Source of the DNA: Sialis fuliginosa
Taxonomy: Eukaryota > Arthropoda > Insecta > Megaloptera > Sialidae
NCBI GenBank assembly: GCA_961205875.1
Contig: OY540819.1
Location: forward strand, 8,992,501-9,056,500
DNA: 64,000 bases
Direction of reading: 5' to 3'
In this document: piece after piece, positions 1 to 10,406 of the stretch
Position numbering within the stretch: the first letter of the stretch is position 1
How the letters are laid out: every line of letters begins with the position of its first letter
The notes under the pieces: generated by a model
What the model was told of the DNA's origin: nothing
The model's input: only the letters and a program-made list of their open reading frames with translations
Database searches by the model: none
Translations under genes and position numbers: made by a program

Positions 1-965
1 AGATCTATTGTTAAGTTTAAGACAGTATTGCGATATGACGCCTAGAATTTAAGCTCATTTCAGGATTTTTTTTCGTAACAAAATAAAATATAATATTTTC
101 AAAAAATGCACCGATTCAAGATCAAATAATTTTGGTGTCACTCTGATTAAAAAATTTGGAAATATGGGCAATTATTCACATATTTTATACTTATATCGTG
201 TAAGAGCTTTCTGGTAAATTCATATTTTTCATATTTCATAAATAAAATAGAAACATTAATTTTCAATATTTATTTTTCTACAATAAAACATAAAATATGA
301 CTATATAAAGCATAATATATTAATATTTGATGTTCTATTACTGATAAAAATATAATTAATTAAAAAAAACATACACACATTTTGTAAAGTAAAATATTAT
401 TTTTTAGATAACATTTCATTTATTATTCTTTTTATAAAAATATATAATATGTTAGTAAAATCATATACATTTTATTTTAAAAAATATGCGTAAATAAAAA
501 TAAAATAAGTTTTCAGTTTATAAAAGTATTAATATATTTTTGTATAACAAATTCATGATTTTGAAAAACATCACCGTATCATTATTGAGTATTTTATTAT
601 ACAGAAATCTATACATGTTTTGAATGTAATGAGAAAACGATGAAGGTACAAAACTGATAAAAACTTCAAACAGAAAGAAAACTTTTTTACGATCCTTGAC
701 TGAATTGAAAAATAAAGCGTTCAAATTTAACTTAAACAATCATTTCCACTCAATTTTTCTTGTTTTAGGTAAATTTTATCCTTGTATTTCACATTTAGTT
801 CTAAACATATTGTTGAATGTAGCTCATTGCTATTCTTACTAACATAATTCAGTATTTTTCACACTTTTTTTTTTCTATTTACTTCTAATAAATATGTATC
901 TAATGAATATAATACAATTTTCATCTATATTTTTATATTACGATAAAAGATAACTTTTTTTAACC

Positions 966-1143
966 GCTTCTTGTTGATCATATCTTATTAACAATTACAG
1001 TTAATTTCACTAATAATTTGGAACGAATTCTTAACATAAAAAGCAAAATAGCTTCTTGTTGACCGTATTTTATCAACAGTTACAGTTAATTTCTCCAATT
1101 ATTTGGTATGAATTCTAAACATTAAAAAGTTAAAAAGCAAAAT
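966..1143. repeat. Tandem duplication, 85-bp period
   Basis: GCTTCTTGTTGA starts at 966 and again at 1051. Both units continue with similar CAGTTAATTTC and AGCAAAATAG blocks. The copies differ at many positions, so the duplication is not recent. Confidence 0.75.
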
Positions 1144-1713
1144 AGATGCAAGTAAGTGTGTAATTATGTTATCAATAATATTAGTTTTAATTAATATTAT
1201 TAAAACTGTTTTTATATGATTTAGAATATACTAACTGATAATTTTGATACTGTACAGTGTCATGTGAATGTTGTATACATTTTTAGGAATTTTTAGGAAA
1301 ATAACTATTAGACATAAAACGATAAAATTTTGTATACAAATTTTTTTTTTTGTATAAAATTTATTTATATGAAAAAGCTGACTGGACGTTCCATGCAGTA
1401 AGACGGTGATAGTGGACGATGAAATTCCAGAATTAATGACCTGAAACAAAAAATAGATCAGTTTAATTTAATAAAATTTTTTTTTTTAATATTAGTTCTA
1501 ATATGTACAATTGTATTGTCCCATTTTTAATAATTCTTGCCCTAAATATTCCTAAGAATGTTTGTTTTTGAAGCCCAACAATATATGAGCCTCCTGAAGA
1601 AGAAAAACAAATGACGCTTTATTTTGCCTTTAAAATTTCATGAAAACATTTTTTTGGATTTCATTGATAGTTACGCAAATAAACCATTCAGTTTTGACAG
1701 ACCCTGCATTTTT

Positions 1714-2060
1714 AATAGGGTATTTTTTAAATTTATTTTTATTATTTTCCGGTCCCGCAGGCTTATATATTAGCTTTGGATCAAAAATTAATTGTCCCAA
1801 AATTTCAGACTCATAGTAAGTAATTTTATTCTCTATGAAATGCTGCTGTAAGAAATTAAAATAAATAAATTTTTCAACGAGATATTCACGCAAGTAAAAA
1901 AGTAATTTTTCACATGTTAATCAAATGGGAAAAAGACTCGGTTTGCGCCGTCCACAGGTTTCATCTATGAGGCTGAAATTTTGGGACAATTAAATTTTGA
2001 TCCAAAGGTTAAACATAGGCCTGCGGGACCGAAAAAACAAAAAAAAAAAAGCACCCTAAT
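1714..2060. mobile_element. Inverted-repeat nonautonomous element (family A)
   Basis: The left arm (ATAGGGTATTTTTT, then CGGTCCCGCAGGC and GATCAAAAATTAATTGTCCC) is mirrored on the right (GGGACAATTAAATTTTGATC, GCCTGCGGGACCG, then GCACCCTAAT). The central part (1855-1990) recurs at 26715-27590, where another repeat interrupts it. No transposase is present. Superfamily not determined. Confidence 0.65.
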
Positions 2061-2249
2061 ATTTAATATATGCATTCTAAACATTATAGGTACATTATTT
2101 AAAAAAAATCGTAATACACTTTTTACCCTGTAGCCCAATTTAGTACAAAATCGAGTTTCACTCACACCTACACACACACATTTGATCAAATATCACTCGA
2201 CAAAGTTTCCAAGGAAAATGTAGACGTAAACGAAGGTATTGAGAAAATC

Positions 2250-2770
2250 ATTATAAGTTATTATCATGCATAACGAACTGGGAGCAGCATCGGCGTCGTA
2301 ATCTCCAGTTCCACTTCATCTAATGCCCCATTTGAGGTGCAACAGGGTAGACGTAGAACTTGTTAACAAGGCATTGTGCTACGCGTGAATGGCCGGGCGA
2401 TGAAAATTAAGACGATATTCAACCCCAATTAATATCGAACACAAAACTCAATAGGCATCATTTGGATTCATTCAACTACAATCAAACCTGACGAAGCTTT
2501 TGGGGTGGTCACCCCGCAACACCGCGTAAAAACATCTGCCGATCCGAAGCGTGCTATAAACGATCTTGTTAGACGAAGATGGATGTATACGAATCGCGTG
2601 TAATACACGTGTTCTTTCTTTTTTGCACGGACCAGTTTTGGTGTGCGGTTTAGTGTCGTCGGTTTGGATTTGTATTTTTATTTTCGCCTCGTTCATTAAC
2701 GTCCATATAGAATACGTTCTACGGTAGAATTCTGGTGTAATGAATAAATCGATTTTTTCTGTAATGTATT
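2250..2770. promoter_or_regulatory. GC-richer island, candidate regulatory DNA
   Basis: This is a non-repetitive stretch with clearly higher GC than its neighbours, including the 12-bp palindrome CTTGTTAACAAG near 2359. It has no convincing open frame. It may be a conserved noncoding element or an upstream exon of the LMO4-like gene; the sequence alone cannot decide. Confidence 0.35.
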
Positions 2771-2810
2771 TGCATTTATGATTATGAGTTATATTATAAT
2801 GCAATGCTCA

Positions 2811-4200
2811 AATCTACCTGAAAAGGTTTTAATTGATATTTATTTTCTAGTTCATGTAACAGAGCGCTTTTGTTAAGATTTTGCGTTGCTGTAAGATTAT
2901 TTTAAATCGAAGTTTTTTTTTCGAGTATTGGACCAAATACATCAACAATGCAATTACCAATGTTCTGGAGTTTTAGTATACTTAGATAGGTATGAATTGA
3001 TGACATAAAAATTAGAAATATCGGTAACAAAAAAAAATCTCGGTCGCGATTGGGTTAATGCATTACTGAAATTTCAGATTTTTTTACCAACTCGTTTTTA
3101 AGAAAATAAATTTTAAATTTCAGTTGTAATTTTTGTAATACATGGCGTGAAACAGCAGTTGATGAAAATAGACTGTTAAAGGATAAAAAAATTATAAAAT
3201 CAATTTAAAAAATAGTCAAATTGATTTGAAAATTAAGGATATGGCAACAATGCTGGCATTGTAAAATGACAAGTAATGACAAATAGATTTGGCAACAGCA
3301 GATACTGCGTCCTGCTTCACCACCTACCCCTCAAAAGTAACTTTAACTTCAACCCTCTTAAAATATTTGTAAATTTTATAAAATTGAGGCTTCTTTTTAA
3401 AGTAAAAAAGGGGTTTATGTTGTAGGTATAATTAGTGTGATAAATCTATATTAAAGATATTATATATATTGGAGAATAAAAGATATAAAAAATATATATG
3501 TTACAACAATAAAAAATCTCATAAAAGTTGGACTTACTTTTGTAATGGCAGGGATAGAAAAAAAAATTATCAGATTAAATAACAAATAAAAGTGTATTTT
3601 ATTATGTAACAGATATATTCAGAAATCCAATATTTGGGTTAAAAAACTTTTAAGAGATGTAATACAAATGATATTAATTTAAACAAATGTATTTATTTGT
3701 ATTTTAATTATATTTTAGATATTTTGTTGAAATGACTTATTGTCATGCTCGATTTCACAAACTAAAGGTATCTAACTATTTAGATTGCTATATTTCTAGC
3801 GATTTCGATTTATATTAAAATCATCGAAATAATGCGCGCCCAGTGGTTCTAAAACTATTTTAAGTGACAGTGACGGTATCATACAACATTAACATTTTAA
3901 AGTATTATACATGCCATGTATAATACGGCTATTTTTTCCCTAAATTTTGAAAAAACTGAAACTTTGCTGGGCCATATCTCGAGAACGGTTTGAGATACAA
4001 ACCTGCGGATTGAAAAATTCATCTTTTCACTTCATTTTCTATACAAAAAGCATATTTTTAACGACATCTAAAATTCAAACTTTTTTAGTCATTTTTGATG
4101 GTTCAAATTTCAACTTTCCAAACAAAAATTGTTTTACAAAATTCGTCATTTTGTGTTAATTACGTATATTCCTTCCCCTCATTCTCTAGGTATCTTTATC
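2811..4200. other. AT-rich stretch, little seen
   Basis: No gene recognised. CCCAGTGGTTCTAAAACT at 3840 resembles the end of a hAT-type element, but no matching opposite end was found. Confidence 0.4.
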
Positions 4201-4210
4201 ATGTTTTCTC

Positions 4211-4550
4211 TAGAGTACCGGAATTCTGGCCGGAACTCACGATGTAGAATTAAAGTGAATATTTTAACGTCACTACTATTATATTATATTATTGTTGACA
4301 CTACAAATGTAATTATATTCGATCTAAAAGAACGTATGCTATACAAATAATTTTACGAAACTGTAAAAATTACAGCATAATAATATGTAGAAAACACAAT
4401 TTTTATAATTTAATGTTTTTTCTTCAAGAAATACCATATTAAATAATGTTATACATATTAATTTAAGATAATAATATATGTATTTATATTTAAACTATAA
4501 TAGTAGTGACGTTAGACGTGAGTTCCGACCGGAATTCCGGTACACCTCTA
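4211..4550. mobile_element. MITE, family B (full-length-looking copy)
   Basis: The left end TAGAGTACCGGAATTCTGGC and the right end CGGAATTCCGGTACACCTCTA are inverted repeats. The inner arms (GGAACTCACG / CGTGAGTTCC, and CGTCACTACTATTAT / ATAGTAGTGACG) extend the match to about 60 bp. AT-rich interior, no coding capacity. A second, rearranged copy lies at 22687-23172. Confidence 0.8.
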
Positions 4551-4599
4551 CTCAAGAGTAATATGTTCTCATATAAGTATAGGAGGGGCGTCTTTTAAC

Positions 4600-5035
4600 T
4601 CTTTTTGAGACAGTCCTGTACACACTTACGGCATGCAAACTAAATTCAATGAAACACATAACAACCTGTCTGTTGTATACACGACAAACGACAACATATG
4701 TTAGTAACGATAGCCGCAATAATAATTTTTATGACGCGCACGATATATTATAAATATATAAATGAGCGCTTTTACGATGTGCCGAGACAACGGACGACAA
4801 ACGAGGTTCACGGCGAGGCGCGGGGGTAGGGGTGACCGCGTCCCATAAACCAGCACGTAGAGAGAACAATTGATTGTTGAGTGCGCTTATAAACGCCACT
4901 AATAACGCAATTTACTGCGTGTACTCATCCACCGCGTGAGTGTCGCATGGCGTGTGTGCGAGAGAGACGGAAAATTGTATGTAATTGTATCAGGTGCGTA
5001 GAGTAGTGGGGGTAAATAATGTTGGTTGTAGATAT
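4600..5035. promoter_or_regulatory. GC-richer island upstream of the gene
   Basis: Contains GACAACGGACGACAAACGAGG and GCGAGGCGCGGGGGTAGGGG, with homeodomain-like cores such as CGCTTATAAACGCC and ACTAATAACGC. No repeat or open frame explains it. Candidate promoter-proximal or enhancer DNA. Confidence 0.35.
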
Positions 5036-5195
5036 AAGATAGATAGACGAACACGAGTTGATAAAATATATTTTTACAAAATTTATAGCAACATCAATTA
5101 AATTTGTTTGTGTCTATCTATGAAAAATTTACATTACACAATTTTTTTTAATTTTGCGTCATCTATAAATTTATCATTTGTTTGGCCAAATATGA

Positions 5196-5670
5196 GTACG
5201 TTTACACAGCGCTTTTATTCCGGTTTAACTGACATAACTAATCGGGTTTAGTTATGCTATTCCTCTTGGTCTACGGGAATAGCATAAGTTAACCGGAATA
5301 GAGCAGGAATAAAAATGCGTGTAAACTGCATGGACATAGTTATACCTATTTAGCCAACCTCAAAAAATATAAGTATCTACAGAGTATAGGGATTTCATCG
5401 CATTAACATTTGAAAAAGCGTCGTCAGTTAAAATATGGTTAAAACACCTGAGACGAAGATGGAAAACAAAAGAAATGTGGTTCGTAGAACGTAAAAGAAA
5501 TATTTTTGAGATTTCTTGTTGGTACACCATCGAACTTGTAGCGTATTTCAAATCGGAATTATAATTCCAACTGACGTCACTTATTCTCGTATGTGTAAAC
5601 ACCACTACTTGAAACGGTTTAACTACATCGGTTATAATAAAACCGTAATAACGGCGCTGTGTAAACGTAC
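5196..5670. mobile_element. MITE with 17-bp perfect terminal inverted repeats
   Basis: The termini GTACGTTTACACAGCGC and GCGCTGTGTAAACGTAC are perfect inverted repeats 475 bp apart. Internally, TTCCGGTTTAAC and GTTAACCGGAA repeat the arm, and GTGTAAAC recurs, giving a nested foldback. No coding capacity. Confidence 0.75.
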
Positions 5671-5999
5671 TATACTGTATGAATCAAATATTTCTTAAAA
5701 ATTGCGTAAACTGATATGCAGTAAAGTTTACATCCAAGGCGCACAACGTTGCTGCAAGCCATGATGACCGTGAGTTAAATATGATGCAAATATGATGTAG
5801 ATGTGTCTATCAGGATAGTTAGAAATATAGTCTATGGATATAAATGCATAAAATATTTAGGTATTTATTTTTTGAGGAGAATTTTTATAAATGATAATTA
5901 GGGTTAAATGGGGTCTAGAAAGAAATATAATATAAAATATATAGAAACCTCATTGCTAATATTGTATATTCTATATCTTGCTAATTTTTAGTACATCTA

Positions 6000-6240
6000 C
6001 ATATATAAACATGTAAAGAAAGAAAGTTTATGTGTATGTTTGACCGAAGTAATCTCGAAAACTACTGAACCGATTTTGATAAAACCTGCACCAAAATGTT
6101 ACTTGAAATCTCAGGAGTGCTATAGGTCATATATATAATCACCCTATCGCATCGCTCAAAAAGTGAAGTAGTGGACATTTATATCTTTTAATTCCCGGGG
6201 AATACCGGGCCTTATAGTTTTTTTTTTTTTTTTTTTTTAC
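6000..6240. repeat. Dispersed repeat tail ending in a T-run
   Basis: Contains the motif CTACTGAACCGATTTTGATA, which has relatives at several other sites in the window, then CCCGGGGAATACCGGGCC and a run of about 21 T. This is typical of the end of an insect interspersed repeat. Family not identified. Confidence 0.5.
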
Positions 6241-6504
6241 TGGGGTGGATTAACATTTAATTAAACTAATGTACTAGGTACACATTTATTTTTAAATTAG
6301 AATTTCTATTATTTTATTTTAACAGTTAAAAACAATTAAAAATATTTAACTTATTCAAAAACAACAAAAGTCTCTTACATTGTCTCCAATTAAAAACAAA
6401 GCAATTACTAGATCTGACAAAACCCCTTTCTCGTACGCACTAATTTAAAACTTGCAAATAAAAACCTCTTAGAAATTCCTACAATATTCAAACATAATAA
6501 TTGG

Positions 6505-6690
6505 CGGGAATCTTACACGACAATTCACTTCGGAGACAATGCACAGTGCTGCCGCCCCGCGGCATCGGCTGTACTACAACTCTCGGAGAGTAGAGTTACT
6601 GCGGAGGGTTCCAGACTCCCGTCCCACACCTATTTACGTCCCGTCTCTTTCTGCCGGCGTGTTTTGCCTCTTCTCGCTCGTGAACACAGA
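6505..6690. promoter_or_regulatory. GC-rich island (candidate promoter or noncoding exon)
   Basis: GCTGCCGCCCCGCGGCATCGG and the sequence after it stand out sharply from AT-rich flanks and are not repetitive. It lies 3.4 kb upstream of the coding start, on the side where a noncoding first exon is expected. There is no TATA box or initiator I can defend. Confidence 0.35.
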
Positions 6691-7239
6691 ATAATGACGG
6701 TTTGGTTTGTTAGAAGATTTTTTTTTGTGTGTGTAACGAGTTCGAACAAATTAATTAATGTCGTAGATAAAAATTATGCAATCTTGAAGTTTCTTAGTTT
6801 TTTAAAATATGATTCATGTCAACAGGTCAAGGGGTTTGTAGTTTGTGTTGAATTTATAGCACTTGAATTGTTTCTAGAAATTTTATTTTTATTCTATGTT
6901 CATTATTAGTCTATATCTTAATAACGACCAGTGGTTTTACAACATTTAAGAAAATGTTTAGTAAATCAGACAATACAATAAATTTTGTCTCATCTCGTAT
7001 CCGGTTTCAGATTTTACTACCAAACTTATTGTTGTGTTCTCGTATCATCCGAATGTATAGCAGTCTCGTCTCGGTGTGCTTTTATGTATTACTTATCACA
7101 TTATAAAACTTACGTATGTATGTATGATAATATAATGTTCTATAAAGTTTTTACTGAAGCACTGTGAAAAGCAGTAAAATGTTAAATAATAAAACATACA
7201 AAAATAATAAATACAAAATATCAGTGCATTGACTGCTCG

Positions 7240-7469
7240 AAACTGGCGTTACGTAGCTACTACTAGCACTCGACAAACTCCCCATCTCTCTCCATCTCTG
7301 TCTGTCTACCTCCCTCCCCTTTGCCGAACATGCTGCCGGTAGCTCGGAGCTACCTCGCGAGCAAGCGGAATAACGCAATTAGAGCGAAACCGCTGGGCCA
7401 AATTAAACGCGAAAACGAAACGAAAATGGTAGCCTAATTAGAGCAGGGTAACGCGGAAGAGAAAGAGAG
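7240..7469 (+). promoter_or_regulatory. GC-rich island ending in a donor-like site (candidate 5' UTR exon)
   Basis: A GC-rich block (GCTGCCGGTAGCTCGGAGCT, then AACGCGAAAACGAAACGAAA) ends at GAGAG|GTATGT, a good donor context at 7470. Together with the acceptor at 9929 it would make a 2.46-kb 5' UTR intron. Purely inferential without transcripts. Confidence 0.35.
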
Positions 7470-7479
7470 GTATGTTTTG

Positions 7480-9500
7480 ATGGATTAGGTAAATTAAATA
7501 ACAGAATACTTTTATTGTTATATTAATTTAAAAATCGTTTTATCATTCGAGTGGAAAGCAACAGTGTCGAACTAGTGCCTTTTTAAAGTTTTTCGCAGAT
7601 TTAAAGTATTTGATTTAATAATTAATTAATATAAACAATTATTTATATTGTTGTATATTAAGCACTGCGTTTAAAAAATTATACAAATTTATTTTTTTCG
7701 ACTGATTTGCGGAAATATAATGAATTTTACACAAAAATATATCTAGATCTTATGCATAAAAAAAATTGTCAAGTTCGAGTTGAGCGTCGCGTACTAGTGT
7801 CCCGTATAGTATTTATTTTAATTTGATTGTTTTATTTTGAAGTACCTACAGCTTAAATATTATCGAAAAGTTGGCTGTATATTGTATTTTGATTTTAATG
7901 AACTATAATTTTGAATTATTTTTGAAAAATACGTAAGTGTGGTGATTACTGATAATTTTCATGTGATCTCTGCATTATTTTACACATTCTCAATTTTTTA
8001 AAATTATATACAATCGGGTATGGGCAGGAGAGAAAATATTATTTCAATTTTTTGAAAATTTGCTTAATTAAGATTTTAATAATAATAAAACTTTTGTATA
8101 TTTTAATTCCAGGAATTGTTAGCTTTCATTTGTAACCCATTTGATCTCCTTAAAAAACGCCAAAAACTTATTTTTATAACTCATTGTCAGGTCTATTATT
8201 GTCTCATCTTTTACTTTAATTATGTCAAATATGAGCTTTGTTGTTGCAAATAAAAAAATATTTTAAAATACCCTCACCGATAATTGAAAACCGATTAGTA
8301 CTTATTTTTAGATATATACATTAACATAGTATACCTAATACCTATATTCATATGTGTAAAATATATAAATAATATTTATGCATTATGTAGATCTGTCTGT
8401 AAATGTTTTTTGTCGGTAGCTGAAGCGGATGCAAGCTATTACAAAGTCATTATGGAATGTTTTTTGTTTATTGTTTTAGTTTCGTATTGTGCACGTATCG
8501 GAAATATTAATAACTTTGTTTGTATTAAAATTGAAACTATTTAAATGTGCACTTGTTGATGATGCAGATGATGATTTTGTAAAATTATGTTTGTGGATTT
8601 ATACAGTACGTTAGAGATTCTGCAATTGTAAAACGTTATTTATTTTGTTCCGGTTGTTTTTGTAATACGCGTGTTACGCCAGCACTGATTCTTTTTGTAA
8701 TTTCTTTTTTAAAACAGTTGTTAACAAAAATTTCATTATTTTTTTGCATAAAATGTTAGTTAAACATGTGTAGAATATTGTCCTAAAATTTTAGAACGAA
8801 ATTCGCAGTCCTTCGGAAGTTATAGCTTGTGAATGCATTTTTCTGAAAATTACTTTTTTGTAAACCTCGTACAAAATAACTCTAAAACTATTTAATCGAT
8901 TCATTTTGAAGTTTATTAAAAAAAAAAACTACTTACTTTATTACCAAATATAGTAAAAATTTCATATAAATTCGAACGTTTTTTTAAAACACGTACCATT
9001 TTTAAAATTTTCTTTTTTGTTTGGATTTTTTCGGTTCACATACAGTGTGTGGGTCTTAAAAATCTAATACTTGTACAGCCGCCATTTTTAAATATATAAA
9101 AAAAAGTGTTTTTCAAAAATTAAAAGGCATTTTAATAATATGTACCTACATAAAATATTAATTATGTAGAATTATTAGATTCGACACAATTTTTTTTTTA
9201 AATCCACTTATTTTCGGCTGCTTAAATGCATCTCCCCCCTAAAAACTCGCAGATTTCGCTATTATGGAAATGATTTATAAGTGAATTATCCTTATTTAGG
9301 AATTTCTTGAATAATTTCCAACAATAACTATAATAGGCATGATGCCTAATTTTTAAAAACTATTTTATGGTGATCTTAGGTGTCTCTTATATCCAAAAAA
9401 ATGCTTATTTCTGCAGAAAATAAAGGTTTAATCACAAAAATTGACCCTTTTAAAACTAATTTTGAATTTGACGCCAAAACGCTCGCAGGTGTCATGGCGC
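7480..9500. other. AT-rich stretch with no recognised feature
   Basis: Long A/T runs and no coding, RNA or terminal inverted repeat signal that I could support. Confidence 0.5.
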
Positions 9501-9505
9501 ATTTT

Positions 9506-9513
9506 TGACGTCA
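9506..9513. promoter_or_regulatory. Perfect CRE palindrome TGACGTCA
   Basis: TTTTTGACGTCACGTC contains the full 8-bp CRE, about 420 bp before the exon that carries the start codon and just upstream of TATATATG. It could bind CREB/ATF-type bZIP proteins. Function is not shown. Confidence 0.3.
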
Positions 9514-9929
9514 CGTCTATATATGTAAACACTTCTTGTCAACTAATATAAATCCTTGTTCCATCGCTAATGTTTGTCGGTTTTACTTTTGGTAAGACAA
9601 AACTGAGCAAATTGATAATTTAAAACCACAAAATAATTTATAAACAGTGCAGATATTAATGAAACAAAAATGACGTTTACGTAGCTGTGAAGTCATCCAC
9701 TCTGACTGGTGTTTTATCAAACATAGCGGATTGCTGTATTTTGCTTTTTTATTTTAACAAAAATCATATTAATCTCGCTTTTAATATAAAAATAAATACA
9801 TTTTTTAGAATCTTTTTAACTTATTTTATTATTTAAAATCATAATTTCAGTGATACTTTGTTACTGGCATCATGCCTATTATTCAATTTTTCGTTCTGTA
9901 AATTTACGTATATTTATTTCTATTTACAG

Positions 9930-10047
9930 ATCCACCACCAGCGCTATAAACAACTGAACCGCGCGCACCCTTCCACTGTTACTTACTTACTGTGAGCGCG
10001 TATTCCGCGCCACCTCAGCCGTCAAGCTGGCCGCCAGCACCCTGAGC
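9930..10047 (+). other. LMO4: 5' UTR part of the LMO4-like coding exon
   Basis: A pyrimidine-rich tract ends in TATTTACAG at 9921-9929, a convincing acceptor. The following 118 nt is GC-rich like exon 1 and has an in-frame TGA at 9955-9957, so it is untranslated in the ATG frame. This implies at least one upstream noncoding exon. The alternative is a transcript that starts inside this stretch, which the sequence cannot exclude. Confidence 0.6.
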
Positions 10048-10406
10048 ATGAACCCGCACTACCACGCGTACGGGGGAGGCGCGCCTGAACTGTCATCGCC
10101 CCCATCGCCCGATAACAATAACTACCATTCACACCATCCGGTGACGGGGGGCGGCGGCGGTGGGCCTCACGGAGGACCCGGTGGTATGCCGCCTACGAAC
10201 GGACACATGGGAGGCGGCGGTGGTATGCCTGGAGATCCTCACGGGGGCCACCATCAGCACCATCCAGCGTTTGGACCTGGTGGACCTCAGCACCATCCGC
10301 ATCACCATCATCATCATGGGCACCCGCTTAATAATAACTCTGTGAAAATATGTGCGGGATGTGGGGGGAAGATTGTTGAAAGGTTTCTCCTACACGCACT
10401 CGATAG
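10048..10406 (+). CDS. LMO4: LMO4-like coding exon 1 (residues 1-120)
   Basis: Encodes the low-complexity N-terminus and the first half of LIM1. Residues 34-39 and 55-59 are glycine runs, and residues 68-92 are His-rich with a six-His run at 85-90. LIM1 begins at about K100 with C102 and C105. The exon ends within the Arg120 codon (AG|G, phase 2) at a good donor, GTAAGA at 10407. The base composition (GC-rich, Gly/His/Pro codons) differs sharply from the AT-rich flanks. The start context is CTGAGC before the ATG. Confidence 0.92.

Larger units (their letters stand above)
1..2250. other. AT-rich intergenic DNA with short repeats
   Basis: No gene was recognised. Short open frames here are AT-rich, lack recognisable domains and overlap repeats. 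It contains an 85-bp tandem duplication and an inverted-repeat element, listed separately. Confidence 0.6.

Noticed and set aside
2472..2804. 110-codon open frame on the - strand in a GC-richer island
   Set aside because: No recognisable domain, no neighbouring exon with fitting splice sites; kept only as a possible regulatory island.
10129..10345. Alternative frames over exon 1 (both strands)
   Set aside because: Shadows of the low-complexity LMO4-like N-terminus.
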